Shown here piece by piece: positions 10,289 through 20,301 of a DNA stretch of 64,000 nt. Both the position numbers and the translations under genes were made by a program. Source of the DNA: Pseudomonas sp. RC10 (GTDB lineage Bacteria > Pseudomonadota > Gammaproteobacteria > Pseudomonadales > Pseudomonadaceae); assembly GCF_038397775.1 (NCBI RefSeq), contig NZ_CP151650.1:4464001-4528000 (forward strand), given 5' to 3'. A model generated the notes under the pieces. The model had not been told where the DNA came from and searched no databases. It saw only the letters and a list, made by a program, of their open reading frames with translations. How positions within the stretch are numbered: the first letter of the stretch is position 1; every line of letters begins with the position of its first letter.

Positions 10289-13120
10289 TTAAACAGTGAA
10301 CGCGTCTTGCAGCAGTTTTTCCTGCTGTTCGGCGTGCATCGAAGCGTAGCCACAAGCAGGCGCGGCAGAAGCATCACGACCGGCATACTCAAGAACGAGG
10401 TTGCGGTTGTGGTTGCCAATGCTGCGGCGCAAGTGATGCTGGCTGCTGTACCAGGCGCCCTGGTTCATCGGCTCTTCCTGACACCAGACCACGTTGGTCA
10501 GGTTGGTGTAAGGCGCAATGGCCTCCATCAGGTCGTCTTCCGGGAACGGGTAGAGCTGCTCGATACGCACGATGGCGATATCTTCGCGGCCTTCGGCACG
10601 GCGTTTTTCCAGCAGGTCGTAGTAGACCTTGCCACTGCACAGAACCAGGCGAGTCACTTTGGCCGGATCGAGGGTGTCGATTTCCGGGATAACCGTCTGG
10701 AACGAACCTTCGGCGAGATCCTCAAGGGTCGAAATGGCCAGCTTGTGGCGCAGCAGCGACTTCGGCGTCAGCACGATCAGCGGTTTGCGCAGCGGACGAA
10801 TCACCTGACGGCGCAACAGGTGGTAGATCTGGGCCGGGGTGGTCGGCATGCACACCTGAATGTTGTGCTCGGCGCACAGCTGCAGGTAACGCTCCAGACG
10901 TGCCGAAGAGTGCTCCGGACCCTGACCTTCGTAGCCGTGAGGCAACAGCATGGTCAGACCGCACAGACGGCCCCACTTGTGCTCGCCGCTGGTGATGAAC
11001 TGGTCGATCACGACCTGTGCACCGTTGGCGAAGTCACCGAACTGGGCTTCCCAGATCACCAGCGCATTTGGCTGGGTGGTCGAGTAGCCGTACTCGAATG
11101 CCAGTACCGCTTCTTCCGACAGGAACGAGTCGTACAGGTCAAAGCGAGGCTGACCGGCATACAGGTTCTGCAGAGGCACGTAGGTAGCGGCGTCTTTCTG
11201 GTTGTGCAGCACGGCGTGACGGTGCGAGAACGTACCGCGACCGACGTCCTGACCGGTGATACGCACCGGGTGACCTTCAAACGCCAGCGTGGCGTAGGCC
11301 ATGGTTTCGGCATAACCCCAGTTGATCGGCAGGCCACCGGCTTGCATCTTCTGGCGGTCTTCGTAGATCTTCTGGACCTGACGCTGAACCACGAAGCCTT
11401 CCGGCAGTTCCATCAGCTTGGCCGACAGTTCCTGCAGGGTCTTCAGGTCGAAACGGGTGTCGTGACGTGCGGTCCAGGCGTGGCCCAGGTATGGACGCCA
11501 ATCGACGAACAGTTCCTTGTTAGGCTCTTTGACCAGGCTCTTCACAACGTGCATGCCGTTGTCCAGCGCGTTGCGGTACTCGTCGACCTTGGTCTGAGCC
11601 GCTTCGGCCGCAAGGATGCCGCCGGCAGCCAGTGCATCGGCATACAGCTCACGGGTGGTGCGCTGCTTGGCGATCTGCTGGTACATCAGTGGCTGGGTGC
11701 CGCTTGGCTCATCCGCTTCGTTGTGACCGCGACGACGGTAGCAGACCAGGTCGATCACCACGTCACGCTTGAACTGCATGCGGTAGTCGATGGCCAGCTG
11801 GGTCACAAACAGTACGGCTTCAGGGTCATCGCCATTCACATGGAGAATCGGCGCCTGAATCATCTTGGCAACGTCGGTCGCGTACTCGGTGGAGCGCGAG
11901 TCTTCCTGGTTGCTGATGGTGAAACCGACCTGGTTGTTGATCACGATGTGAATCGTGCCACCGGTCTTGAAGCCGCGGGTCTGCGACATCTGGAAGGTTT
12001 CGAGTACCACGCCCTGGCCTGCGAACGCAGCGTCACCGTGGATGGAGATCGGCAGAACCTTCTCACCCGTGGTGTCGTTGCGGCGGTCTTGACGCGCGCG
12101 CACGGAGCCCTCGACCACCGGAGAAACGATCTCCAGGTGAGACGGGTTGAACGCCATGGCCAGGTGAACTTCGCCACCGGTGGTCATCACGTTGGACGAG
12201 AAGCCCTGGTGGTATTTCACGTCACCGGAACCCAGCTCGACCTTCTTCTTGCCTTCGAACTCGTCGAACAGCTCGCGCGGGTTCTTGCCGAAGGTGTTGA
12301 CCAGCACGTTCAGACGGCCACGGTGGGCCATGCCGATAACGATTTCCTTGGTGCCGTAGGAACCGGAACGCTGGATCAGTTCGTCCAGCATCGGGATGAG
12401 GCTTTCGCCCCCTTCCAGACCGAAACGCTTGGTGCCCGGGTATTTGGTGCCCAGGTATTTTTCCAGCCCCTCAGCCGCGGTGACGCGCTCGAGCAGATGG
12501 CTCTGAATGTCGGCGGAGTATGCTGGACGGCCACGCACGCTTTCGAGGCGCTGCATGAACCAGTTGCGCTGGTTCGAATCCACGATATGCGTGAACTCGG
12601 CACCGATGGTGCGGCAATATGTCTTCTGCAAGGCTTCGACGATTTCGCGTAGGCTCGCCTCCTCCTTGCCGATGAACAGGTCGCCGGCACGGAAGGTGGT
12701 ATCGAGGTCAGCGTTGGTCAAGCCGTAATGGTTGATCGACAGGTCAGCTGGCGCAGTACGCTTCCACAAACCCAGAGGATCGAGTTGCGCACCCTGATGG
12801 CCGCGCATACGGAATGCCTGGATCAGTCGCAGGACTTCGACTTGCTTCTTCTCGTGCTCGCTGCTCACGCTACCGGCGGAGACCGGTTGGGCGCGGCGCT
12901 GGTTTTTGCCCAGCAACACGAAATGATCGCGAACCGTAGAGTGCGATACATCGTTGGCAGTGCCACCTTCTGCAGGCAGCGTCTGAAAGTAGGTGCGCCA
13001 CTCTTCTGGCACAGCGTTAGGGTCGTGCAGGTAAAGCTCATAGAGCTCTTCCACATAGGCAGCGTTACCACCGGAAAGGTGGGCGCTGTTCCACATGCGC
13101 TGCATCACGCTTTCTTGCAT
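10289..13120 (-). CDS. sucA: 2-oxoglutarate dehydrogenase E1 component
   Basis: Thiamine-diphosphate enzyme that decarboxylates 2-oxoglutarate and succinylates the lipoyl group of SucB; 943 aa, full length. The N-terminus has the conserved [20 protein letters not shown] segment, [11 protein letters not shown] marks the substrate/ThDP region near residue 270, [13 protein letters not shown] and the ThDP-binding INNQVGFT follow, and the C-terminal transketolase-like domain ends normally. A 340-bp gap to sdhB precedes it and should hold the sucA promoter. Confidence 0.97.
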   Translation of the reverse strand: MQESVMQRMWNSAHLSGGNAAYVEELYELYLHDPNAVPEEWRTYFQTLPAEGGTANDVSHSTVRDHFVLLGKNQRRAQPVSAGSVSSEHEKKQVEVLRLIQAFRMRGHQGAQLDPLGLWKRTAPADLSINHYGLTNADLDTTFRAGDLFIGKEEASLREIVEALQKTYCRTIGAEFTHIVDSNQRNWFMQRLESVRGRPAYSADIQSHLLERVTAAEGLEKYLGTKYPGTKRFGLEGGESLIPMLDELIQRSGSYGTKEIVIGMAHRGRLNVLVNTFGKNPRELFDEFEGKKKVELGSGDVKYHQGFSSNVMTTGGEVHLAMAFNPSHLEIVSPVVEGSVRARQDRRNDTTGEKVLPISIHGDAAFAGQGVVLETFQMSQTRGFKTGGTIHIVINNQVGFTISNQEDSRSTEYATDVAKMIQAPILHVNGDDPEAVLFVTQLAIDYRMQFKRDVVIDLVCYRRRGHNEADEPSGTQPLMYQQIAKQRTTRELYADALAAGGILAAEAAQTKVDEYRNALDNGMHVVKSLVKEPNKELFVDWRPYLGHAWTARHDTRFDLKTLQELSAKLMELPEGFVVQRQVQKIYEDRQKMQAGGLPINWGYAETMAYATLAFEGHPVRITGQDVGRGTFSHRHAVLHNQKDAATYVPLQNLYAGQPRFDLYDSFLSEEAVLAFEYGYSTTQPNALVIWEAQFGDFANGAQVVIDQFITSGEHKWGRLCGLTMLLPHGYEGQGPEHSSARLERYLQLCAEHNIQVCMPTTPAQIYHLLRRQVIRPLRKPLIVLTPKSLLRHKLAISTLEDLAEGSFQTVIPEIDTLDPAKVTRLVLCSGKVYYDLLEKRRAEGREDIAIVRIEQLYPFPEDDLMEAIAPYTNLTNVVWCQEEPMNQGAWYSSQHHLRRSIGNHNRNLVLEYAGRDASAAPACGYASMHAEQQEKLLQDAFTV

Positions 13121-13462
13121 GCTTGGTCACCCTCGGTTAGGGGACACCATCGACGTCGACACCAAGGCAAACTCACACGGCGGTTCAGCGAATGTATCAA
13201 TTCGCCGACTGCACCGAGTCGCCAGGGATCACGCAGATAGTCCGGGTACCAGCCCGGATGCCCCTGCTGGTCTCATTTCTTCAAAATAAGAGCCGCGGCC
13301 ATATGACCGCTGCTCAGGTTAAAACTACAGCGCCGGTTGAAGCCTGCGCCGTAGCGTTTACGGGTACAACATTTCAAATACTGCCATGCATCTGTTGCGT
13401 GCATCGATGCCACAAGGTGCAACGAACCGGCCCGTAACGCTTTACGCGTACGGGCCGGAACA
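13121..13462. other. Gene-free spacer between sdhB and sucA
   Basis: No coding frame is convincing here. Next to the sdhB stop lies a 10-bp perfect inverted repeat CCGGCCCGTA / TACGGGCCGG (13427-13436 with 13449-13458). It lacks a T-run, so it may be a transcript-stabilising or attenuating hairpin and not an intrinsic terminator. The sucAB promoter is expected in the right-hand part, but I see no clear consensus. Confidence 0.6.
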
Positions 13463-14167
13463 TCAGATACCGCTGGTAAGAAGCATGCTGCGTACGTGAC
13501 CGATAGCCTTGGTTGGATTCAGGCCTTTCGGGCAAACGTTTACGCAGTTCATGATTCCGCGGCAACGGAATACGCTGAACGGATCGTCCAGCGATGCGAG
13601 GCGCTCCTGGGTCTTGGTGTCACGGCTGTCAGCCAGGAAACGATAGGCTTGCAGCAGTGCAGCTGGACCGAGGAACTTGTCGGGGTTCCACCAGAACGAA
13701 GGGCAGGAAGTCGAGCAGCAAGCGCAGAGGATGCACTCGTACAGACCGTCCAGCTTCTCACGCTCTTCAGGCGACTGCAGACGCTCGATGGCCGGAGCCG
13801 GCGTGTCGTTCTGCAGGAATGGCTTCACCTTCTCGTACTGCTTGTAGAAGATGCTCATGTCGACGACCAGGTCACGAATGACCGGCAAACCAGGGAGCGG
13901 ACGCACCACCAGCTTGTTGTTTTTCACCACGGAAGACAGCGGCGTGATGCACGCCAGGCCGTTCTTGCCGTTGATGTTCATGCCGTCGGAACCGCAAACA
14001 CCTTCACGGCAGGAACGACGGTACGAGAAACCTTCGTCCTGCTCTTTGATCAGTGCCAGTACGTCCAGCACCATCAGGTCTTTGCCACCGGTATCGACGT
14101 CGAACACCTGGGTTTTAGGCGCCGAGTCGCTGTCGGGGTTGTAACGATAAACTTCGACTTTCAACAT
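13463..14167 (-). CDS. sdhB: Succinate dehydrogenase iron-sulfur subunit
   Basis: Carries electrons from the SdhA flavin to quinone through three iron-sulfur clusters; 234 aa from ATG 14167. The [2Fe-2S] ligands are in CREGVCGSDGMNINGKNGLAC (about residues 55-75), the [4Fe-4S] cluster in CILCACCSTSCPSFWW and the [3Fe-4S] cluster in CRGIMNCVNVCPKGLNP. An upstream in-frame GTG (14176) would add three residues, but AAGG is better spaced for the ATG and MLKVEVYRYNP is the family N-terminus. It lies 11 bp after sdhA in the sdhCDAB operon. Confidence 0.97.
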   Translation of the reverse strand: MLKVEVYRYNPDSDSAPKTQVFDVDTGGKDLMVLDVLALIKEQDEGFSYRRSCREGVCGSDGMNINGKNGLACITPLSSVVKNNKLVVRPLPGLPVIRDLVVDMSIFYKQYEKVKPFLQNDTPAPAIERLQSPEEREKLDGLYECILCACCSTSCPSFWWNPDKFLGPAALLQAYRFLADSRDTKTQERLASLDDPFSVFRCRGIMNCVNVCPKGLNPTKAIGHVRSMLLTSGI

Positions 14168-14178
14168 AGCGGCCACCC

Positions 14179-15951
14179 TTAGTAAGTCCGTACTTTTGGT
14201 TCGAACGCCGGAACGGTCTTCGGCGCAAAGTTGACTGCACGTTTGGCAACCCGCTTTTCACCCGGGTAGTACAGGGTGTGGCACAGCCAGTTGACGTCAT
14301 CACGGTCTTCGAAGTCTTCACGGGCGTGAGCGCCGCGGGATTCGGTACGCGTGTCGGCAGCGATTGCCGTGGCTTCAGCGACTTCCAGCAGGTTCTGCAA
14401 CTCCAGCGCTTCGATACGCGCGGTGTTGAAGCCCTGGGATTTGTCGTTGATCTTGACGTTGGCGATGCGCGCACGCAGATCAGCCAGTTGCTCGATGCCC
14501 TTCTTCATGTATTCGCCGGTACGGAATACACCGAAGTAGTTCTGCATGCAGCTTTGCAGCTCGCGACGCAGGGTAGCGACGTCTTCGCCATCGGTGCGCT
14601 CGTTCAGTGCATTCAGACGGCTCAGCGCGAGGTCGATATCGGCCTGGGTCGCTTCATCGTACTCAATGCCGTCGGTCAGCGCTTTTTCAAGGTGCAGGCC
14701 AGCAGCGCGGCCGAACACGACCAGGTCGAGCAGCGAGTTGCCGCCCAGACGGTTGGCACCGTGAACCGATACGCACGCCACTTCACCTACGGCGAACAGA
14801 CCAGGGATGATCGTGTCCTTGCCTTCGGCGTCCATGGTCATGGCCTGACCATGAATGTTGGTGGCAACGCCGCCCATCATGTAGTGGCAGGTTGGAACGA
14901 CGGGGACTGGCGCGACAACCGGGTCAACGTGCGCGAAAGTCTTGGACAGCTCACAGATACCTGGGAGGCGGCTGTGCAGCACTTCCTCACCCAGGTGGTC
15001 CAGCTTCAACATCACGTGGTCGCCATTAGGACCGCAACCGTTGCCAGCGATGATTTCTTTAACCATCGAACGGGCCACAACGTCACGACCTGCAAGGTCC
15101 TTGGCGTTAGGCGCGTAGCGCTCCATGAAACGCTCGCCGTGCTTGTTGATCAGGTAACCGCCTTCACCACGGCAACCTTCGGTGACCAGTACACCTGCGC
15201 CGGCGATGCCAGTCGGGTGGAACTGCCACATCTCGATGTCCTGAACCGGAACGCCTGCACGCAGCGCCATGCCGATACCGTCACCGGTGTTGATCAGGGC
15301 GTTGGTGGTGGACGCGTAGATACGACCCGCGCCGCCGGTGGCCAGTACAGTGGCCTTGGCCTTGATGTACATGGTTTCGCCGGTTTCGATGCAGATGGCG
15401 ATCACGCCGACGAATGCGCCTTCAGCGTTCTTCACGAGGTCTACAGCGTAGTACTCGTTCAGGAACGTGGTGCCGGCTTTCAGGTTGCCCTGGTACAGGG
15501 TGTGCAGCAGTGCGTGACCGGTACGGTCGGACGCTGCGCAGGTACGAGCAGCCTGGCCGCCCTTGCCGAAGTCCTTCGACTGACCACCGAACGGGCGCTG
15601 GTAGATACGACCCTGTTCGGTACGCGAGAACGGCATACCCATGTGGTCCAGCTCGTAAACGGCTGCCGGACCTTCCTGACACATGTATTCGATCGCGTCC
15701 TGGTCACCGATGTAGTCGGAACCCTTGACGGTGTCGTACATGTGCCAGCGCCAGTCATCGTTCGGGTCGGCCGAGGCGATGGCGCAGGTGATGCCACCCT
15801 GTGCGGATACGGTGTGGGAGCGGGTCGGGAAGACCTTGGTGACGACAGCGGTCTTGTGACCACCCTGCGCCAACTGCAACGCAGCGCGCATGCCCGCACC
15901 GCCGCCACCAATGATGATGGCGTCGAATGAAAGTGTATTGATGTTAGCCAT
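14179..15951 (-). CDS. sdhA: Succinate dehydrogenase flavoprotein subunit
   Basis: Oxidises succinate to fumarate at a covalently bound FAD on the cytoplasmic face of the membrane; 590 aa. The N-terminal FAD motif is [13 protein letters not shown]; the FAD-linking histidine lies in [11 protein letters not shown] (about residues 43-53); the active-site region FHPTGI and the catalytic stretch with [18 protein letters not shown] are intact. It starts 3 bp after the sdhD stop. The C-terminal RTY and preceding domain are complete, with no sign of damage. Confidence 0.97.
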   Translation of the reverse strand: MANINTLSFDAIIIGGGGAGMRAALQLAQGGHKTAVVTKVFPTRSHTVSAQGGITCAIASADPNDDWRWHMYDTVKGSDYIGDQDAIEYMCQEGPAAVYELDHMGMPFSRTEQGRIYQRPFGGQSKDFGKGGQAARTCAASDRTGHALLHTLYQGNLKAGTTFLNEYYAVDLVKNAEGAFVGVIAICIETGETMYIKAKATVLATGGAGRIYASTTNALINTGDGIGMALRAGVPVQDIEMWQFHPTGIAGAGVLVTEGCRGEGGYLINKHGERFMERYAPNAKDLAGRDVVARSMVKEIIAGNGCGPNGDHVMLKLDHLGEEVLHSRLPGICELSKTFAHVDPVVAPVPVVPTCHYMMGGVATNIHGQAMTMDAEGKDTIIPGLFAVGEVACVSVHGANRLGGNSLLDLVVFGRAAGLHLEKALTDGIEYDEATQADIDLALSRLNALNERTDGEDVATLRRELQSCMQNYFGVFRTGEYMKKGIEQLADLRARIANVKINDKSQGFNTARIEALELQNLLEVAEATAIAADTRTESRGAHAREDFEDRDDVNWLCHTLYYPGEKRVAKRAVNFAPKTVPAFEPKVRTY

Positions 15952-15954
15952 GAA

Positions 15955-16323
15955 TCAGATACCCCAAAGAATCTGCACACCCCAGACGAAGTACGCGAAC
16001 ATCACGACGCCGCATACCGCCTGGAACAGGAAACGCACGGTCAACGCGGACTTGCCGAAACTCATGGGAGTCAGGTAGTCGGTCGCGATGGTCCACATGC
16101 CGACCCAGGCGTGAGCGCCCAGGGCAACCAGGGCCAGCAGACTGAAAATGCGCATTCCGTTATGGGAGAACAGACCGTGCCACGTGGCATAGTCGATGCC
16201 AGGGTGCGCGACCAGGTATCCGATCAGGAAAATGAAATAAGCCGCGAGCACTACAGCGGAGACGCGTTGCGCCATCCAGTCATAGAGGCCCGAACGAGAC
16301 AGGTTCGTAACGCTGGTTACCAT
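15955..16323 (-). CDS. sdhD: Succinate dehydrogenase membrane anchor subunit
   Basis: Small hydrophobic anchor (122 aa, three membrane helices) that with SdhC binds heme b and ubiquinone. The start at 16323 gives MVTSVTNLSRSGLYDWMAQR, the family N-terminus, and overlaps the end of sdhC by 7 bp, which suggests coupled translation. The conserved AHAWVGMWTIATDYL segment contains the expected heme/quinone-side residues. Confidence 0.94.
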   Translation of the reverse strand: MVTSVTNLSRSGLYDWMAQRVSAVVLAAYFIFLIGYLVAHPGIDYATWHGLFSHNGMRIFSLLALVALGAHAWVGMWTIATDYLTPMSFGKSALTVRFLFQAVCGVVMFAYFVWGVQILWGI

Positions 16324-16691
16324 ATCCAAACTCCCGCCAGAACGATCAGCACCACGGAGATGGCGATGACGATTTTCGAGCCCAGCTTGCCGCCTTCCAG
16401 CGTCTCACCGACACCCGTGTCCATGATCAGGTGACGAACACCTGCCACAAGGTGATACAGCAGGGCGGACAGAAGCCCCCATGCGATGAACTTGGCCAGA
16501 GGGCTGGTCAAGGTCGCCTTCATGTCGGCAAAGCCTTCTTCAGAACCCAGCGACTTGCTCAATGCGTAGAGCATGAAGACAAGGCCGATGAAGAGGATGA
16601 TGCCGGAGATGCGGTGAAGGATCGACGTGATCGCAGTGATGGGGAGTTTGATGGTCCTTAGGTCTAGGTTTACAGGTCGTTGGCTTTTCAC
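16317..16691 (-). CDS. sdhC: Succinate dehydrogenase cytochrome b556 subunit
   Basis: First gene of sdhCDAB; 124 aa with three membrane helices. SILHRISG near residue 23 is the quinone-site signature, and HLVAGVRHL holds the likely heme ligand. The start must be GTG 16691 in this sequence, because a TGA lies in frame three codons upstream, next to a run of seven A. No strong ribosome site precedes it. Many relatives begin four codons earlier with MKKAV, which would need one A fewer, so either the start differs here or the A-run was misread. Confidence 0.93.
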   Translation of the reverse strand: MKSQRPVNLDLRTIKLPITAITSILHRISGIILFIGLVFMLYALSKSLGSEEGFADMKATLTSPLAKFIAWGLLSALLYHLVAGVRHLIMDTGVGETLEGGKLGSKIVIAISVVLIVLAGVWIW

Positions 16692-16825
16692 GGCTTTTTT
16701 TCACACTGAAGAGCCCCTAACAATCAGGGCAAGTTGTTGGGAAGTGCACTGGTCAGGTACCCACTACCCAGGAAGTGACGACACCCAGAAAAACGGGCCT
16801 GCAAGCCCCTGGCGGTCGGGTGCCG

Positions 16826-16854
16826 AGTATAGACAGTTAGCCCGCTAATGACAA
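16826..16854 (-). promoter_or_regulatory. Sigma-70 promoter for sdhCDAB
   Basis: TTGTCA (16854-16849) and TATACT (16831-16826) are separated by exactly 17 bp on the minus strand, pointing toward sdhC about 135 bp away. The leader of about 130 nt leaves room for post-transcriptional control. Confidence 0.75.
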
Positions 16855-16968
16855 CGCACAGACCCGCCCCTAATGGCGGATTGCTTTAGCGCGATAAAAG
16901 GCGTAAATGGCAGGGAAATTCGAGGAAAACCTTGGGTTAAAGCCTTCTGCCACAACGCTTTTGGCAAA

Positions 16969-16998
16969 TTGACTTTAGAATTTATCTCACTATAGTGA
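16969..16998 (+). promoter_or_regulatory. Sigma-70 promoter of gltA with a palindrome over the -10
   Basis: TTGACT (16969-16974), a 16-bp spacer and TATAGT (16991-16996) face gltA. The perfect 12-bp palindrome TCACTATAGTGA (16987-16998) covers the -10, which would suit a repressor site. The two promoters of the sdhC/gltA spacer point away from each other. Confidence 0.75.
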
Positions 16999-17054
16999 TG
17001 CGGGCCCTGCGTGGGGGGCCTGTCTGATGATTTGAAGCATTAATAGGAGGCCAC

Positions 17055-18344
17055 ATGGCTGACAAAAAAGCGCAGTTGATCATCGAGGGCGCAGCCCCCG
17101 TCGAGCTGCCCATTCTGACCGGCACCGTTGGTCCCGATGTAATCGACGTACGCGGCCTGACCGCCACCGGACGCTTCACATTCGACCCAGGCTTCATGTC
17201 GACCGCCTCATGCGAATCCAAGATCACCTATATCGACGGTGATAACGGCATTCTGCTGCATCGTGGCTACCCGATCGAGCAGTTGGCCGAACAGTCGGAC
17301 TACCTGGAAACCTGCTACCTGCTGCTGAACGGCGAACTGCCAACCGCCGAGCAAAAGGCCCAATTCGTCGTCACCGTGAAGAATCACACCATGGTGCACG
17401 AACAGCTGAAAACCTTCTTCAACGGTTTCCGTCGCGACGCTCACCCGATGGCTGTCATGTGTGGTGTAGTCGGCGCCCTCTCGGCGTTCTACCACGACTC
17501 GCTGGACATCAATAACCCGCAGCACCGCGAAATTTCCGCAATCCGCCTGGTCGCCAAGATGCCGACCTTGGCCGCAATGGTCTACAAGTACTCCATGGGT
17601 CAACCCATGATGTACCCGCGCAATGACCTGAGCTACGCGGAAAACTTCCTGCACATGATGTTCAACACGCCGTGCGAGATCAAACCGATCAGCCCGACGC
17701 TGGCGAAGGCCATGGACCGGATTTTCATCCTCCATGCCGACCACGAACAGAACGCTTCGACCTCCACCGTCCGCATGGCCGGCTCCTCGGGCGCCAACCC
17801 GTTCGCCTGTATCGCTGCCGGTATCGCTGCATTGTGGGGCCCTGCCCACGGCGGCGCCAACGAAGCCGTGCTGACCATGCTCGATGAAATCGGCGATGTC
17901 TCGAACATCGACAAATTCATCGCCAAGGCCAAGGACAAGAACGATCCGTTCAAGCTGATGGGCTTCGGTCACCGCGTTTACAAGAACCGCGACCCGCGCG
18001 CCACCGTGATGAAACAGACCTGCGACGAAGTTCTGCGCGAGCTGGGCATCACCAACGACCCGCAGTTGGAACTGGCCATGCGCCTCGAAGAGATCGCCCT
18101 GACCGATCCGTACTTCATCGAGCGCTCGCTGTACCCGAACGTCGACTTCTACTCAGGCATCATCCTGAAAGCGATCGGCATTCCGACCAGCATGTTCACC
18201 GTGATCTTCGCCTTGGCACGCACCGTCGGCTGGATCTCGCACTGGAAAGAAATGCTCTCCAGCCCGTACAAGATTGGCCGTCCACGCCAGCTGTACACCG
18301 GCGAAGTCTCCCGCGACATCGTTGCCCTGGCCGACCGCAAGTAA
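17055..18344 (+). CDS. gltA: Citrate synthase (type II, hexameric family)
   Basis: Condenses acetyl-CoA and oxaloacetate to citrate; 429 aa, cytosolic. The N-terminal extension ([20 protein letters not shown]) is that of the NADH-sensitive Gram-negative type. Catalytic motifs [14 protein letters not shown] and [13 protein letters not shown] are intact (the active-site His residues lie in both), and the catalytic Asp region VDFYSGIIL is present. AGGAGG stands 4 bp before the ATG. The gene is divergent from sdhC and ends in a strong terminator. Confidence 0.98.
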   Translation: MADKKAQLIIEGAAPVELPILTGTVGPDVIDVRGLTATGRFTFDPGFMSTASCESKITYIDGDNGILLHRGYPIEQLAEQSDYLETCYLLLNGELPTAEQKAQFVVTVKNHTMVHEQLKTFFNGFRRDAHPMAVMCGVVGALSAFYHDSLDINNPQHREISAIRLVAKMPTLAAMVYKYSMGQPMMYPRNDLSYAENFLHMMFNTPCEIKPISPTLAKAMDRIFILHADHEQNASTSTVRMAGSSGANPFACIAAGIAALWGPAHGGANEAVLTMLDEIGDVSNIDKFIAKAKDKNDPFKLMGFGHRVYKNRDPRATVMKQTCDEVLRELGITNDPQLELAMRLEEIALTDPYFIERSLYPNVDFYSGIILKAIGIPTSMFTVIFALARTVGWISHWKEMLSSPYKIGRPRQLYTGEVSRDIVALADRK

Positions 18345-18373
18345 GCGCAAACGCCAGCAAGCGACATCCCATA

Positions 18374-18400
18374 AAAAAGGCTGCCAGTGGCAGCCTTTTT
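18374..18400. terminator. Bidirectional terminator after gltA
   Basis: A 12-bp perfect stem AAAAAGGCTGCC / GGCAGCCTTTTT with an AGT loop lies 30 bp past gltA and 31 bp past the convergent START-domain gene. It serves both strands. Confidence 0.9.
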
Positions 18401-18430
18401 TATTCCCGCGAGAACTGTATCGGCAGATGA

Positions 18431-19036
18431 TCACTTCGCAGCCCGCTCACGCAGCGCTTTCAGCGTATTGAACGGCGCGTCCACGACAAATTTGTTGGCC
18501 AGCCACGACGGTACGCTGCCACCGGGTTCGGTGTGGACTTGATACGTCACCTCTGTCTCATTCGGGCCTTTAGGCACCAGCTTCCAGTAACCCTCGACCT
18601 GGGTAACCCGCACGAAACCTTTTTCTTCCGGGATGTAGTTGGGTTGACCCAGCAAGTTGCGCGTCAGGCTGCCATCGGCACCTTCGACCGTGGTGATCTG
18701 CAACACCGAATCCCGAGGGGTCACGGGCCACGGCGTGTTGAACTGTGTGTAGGTCCAGGTCTTGTCGCCTTCGTGCTTGAGGATTTTCTGCGACTTGCAC
18801 TCATGCACCCATGCACAGGCACCGGCGACGTCCTCCTGAAGACTGCGCAGCTTCGCCACACTCGCCTTTATAGTGGCGATGCCCTGATAGGCCTTGTACT
18901 GCGAGCCTGGGACATCACTGAGCGACACTTTGATGCCGTCCTCTTGCTTGGCGACTTTCCAGTCTTCGGCCTGGGCCATGCCCGCCACCAGTACAGTCAT
19001 TCCAAGTCCGAGCGCGATCCGGTACAGCGAACCCAT
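18431..19036 (-). CDS. Exported START-domain (polyketide-cyclase-like) protein
   Basis: 201 aa with a clear signal peptide (hydrophobic IALGLGMTVLVAGMA, cleavage near AQA-ED at about residue 23). The mature part fits the START/SRPBCC lipid-binding fold: an alternating strand pattern with TQFNTPWPVTPRDSVLQ and GYWKLVPKGPNETEVTYQVH. It should act in the periplasm and bind a hydrophobic ligand, but the ligand is unknown. It is a single gene converging with gltA. AraC- or lipid-related context is absent, so no pathway can be named. Confidence 0.85.
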   Translation of the reverse strand: MGSLYRIALGLGMTVLVAGMAQAEDWKVAKQEDGIKVSLSDVPGSQYKAYQGIATIKASVAKLRSLQEDVAGACAWVHECKSQKILKHEGDKTWTYTQFNTPWPVTPRDSVLQITTVEGADGSLTRNLLGQPNYIPEEKGFVRVTQVEGYWKLVPKGPNETEVTYQVHTEPGGSVPSWLANKFVVDAPFNTLKALRERAAK

Positions 19037-19110
19037 ATCTTATTCCTTTTTGTCTGTAGTTCAGGTGCATTCAGCATCGTGCACTGCCGTTGTTACATCT
19101 GCTCTGCTCA

Positions 19111-19368
19111 TCAGGCGACCGAAGTGGCCTGCTCCCACCAGCCAATCAATCGCACCGCCTCCTCAGAATCGCTGCCGCAGACGTCCGGGTCCGCCGAAAA
19201 CTGGCTGCAGACTGCAGGGCGTTCAGGGTGGCCGAATATCAGGCACAGCAGGTCGGTAGAGAGCTGCACACAGCGCTCCCCCGCTGGCTTGCCATTGGGC
19301 ATGCCAGGAATCGGCGACGAGATTGAAGGCGCGACGCAACAAGCACCGCAGCCCGGACGGCATTCCAT
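19111..19368 (-). CDS. YkgJ-family cysteine-cluster protein
   Basis: 85 aa beginning MECRPGCGACCVAPS: the CxxCGxCC motif at residues 3-11 plus later cysteines (RCVQLS, LLCLIF, VCSQF, VCGSD) is the family signature and suggests a bound metal or Fe-S cluster. The motif SSPIPGMPNGKPAGERC is strongly conserved in Pseudomonas members. The role is unknown. It stands alone between two other minus-strand genes. Confidence 0.85.
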   Translation of the reverse strand: MECRPGCGACCVAPSISSPIPGMPNGKPAGERCVQLSTDLLCLIFGHPERPAVCSQFSADPDVCGSDSEEAVRLIGWWEQATSVA

Positions 19369-19463
19369 GGAAACATCCTCACACGAGGCGATGAACGAAG
19401 GGGGATCTTAAACGCTTAAACGCACGTTTGAAAACGCGCGCACGGGTCAGATAGTCGAGAGCG

Positions 19464-20183
19464 TCATTGCTTGAATTTGAAATCCAGGGCCGCGCCTTCC
19501 ACTTCCTTGCGCGATTCATTGCGCAATTGAAGCTGCATTTCATTGCTCAGGAGACGCCCCTGAAGCTGAAAATCAGGATCGCTGTTGGCGTCAGGAAACA
19601 TCTTGGGCAGCAGCGGCTTGGCCCCGCCGTTCGGGGCTTTGGGCTTATTGGCCGCCGTGATCACGCCGGGAGGCGGCGCGAGCTGCTTGACCATATCGGG
19701 CGGCAAACTCAAGTCCAGGGCAGCCTTGGGCAGACGCGTCTCTTTGACCACTTGCGCTGGCGATTTGCTCTTGCTCGCCACCGGCGCACGGTTAGCCACC
19801 TCGGCGTTATCCGCTTTAACCTTGGCGGATTTGGCATTCGCGCTGGGAGACTTCTGTTCGACCGCGGCGGCCTTGGCGGGCGTGGTGACTTTCGCCGCGG
19901 CTTCCGAGCGGGCGCCATCCGATTTGCTCGCCGCCACGACAGGCACGACGCCCACATTCGGTTTCAACTCATGAATCGGCGTCGGAGCCGTCGCTGCCTT
20001 GGCATCAGGCGCTTTGTCTGCATCAACAGCCGCTGCAACCGACACAGGCGCAGGATGCGCCGGGACGTCAGGCGCTGCAGGGGTTTGAACGGCAACTTTC
20101 GGGGGAGGCGCGGGGGGTTTATCAGCGTCACAGGCACTGACCAACACCACCAGCAGCAAACCGATACAACGCAGTGATTTCAT
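19464..20183 (-). CDS. Ala/Pro/Lys-rich lipoprotein of unknown function
   Basis: 239 aa from ATG 20183. A short basic start, the hydrophobic IGLLLVVLV and lipobox VSAC (about residues 14-17) mark a lipoprotein. Residues 20-150 are low-complexity Ala/Pro/Lys sequence, likely a disordered spacer through the periplasm or peptidoglycan. The last 60 residues (PDFQLQGRLLSNEMQLQLRN...) look folded and are probably the working domain. The longer upstream frame reading was rejected because it lacks a signal sequence. Not assignable to a named family by eye. Confidence 0.75.
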   Translation of the reverse strand: MKSLRCIGLLLVVLVSACDADKPPAPPPKVAVQTPAAPDVPAHPAPVSVAAAVDADKAPDAKAATAPTPIHELKPNVGVVPVVAASKSDGARSEAAAKVTTPAKAAAVEQKSPSANAKSAKVKADNAEVANRAPVASKSKSPAQVVKETRLPKAALDLSLPPDMVKQLAPPPGVITAANKPKAPNGGAKPLLPKMFPDANSDPDFQLQGRLLSNEMQLQLRNESRKEVEGAALDFKFKQ

Positions 20184-20301
20184 AATCGGACGGCAAAAAA
20201 ATAGGCAGAAGCCATATGCTGGCTCTTTGCAGGGCCGGTGACAAGTGAATGACCTGTCAGCCAGCCCCATGAAGCTGTGGCAAATGTAAGGCGCTGTAAG
20301 T

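Noticed and set aside
10307..12652. 781-codon plus-strand frame opposite sucA
   Set aside because: Antisense of a well-conserved E1 gene; no recognisable domain.
13427..13458. Intrinsic terminator after sdhB
   Set aside because: The stem is strong, but no T-run follows on the minus strand, so it is reported only as an inverted repeat.
14278..15930. 550-codon plus-strand frame opposite sdhA
   Set aside because: Antisense shadow; sdhA is certain.
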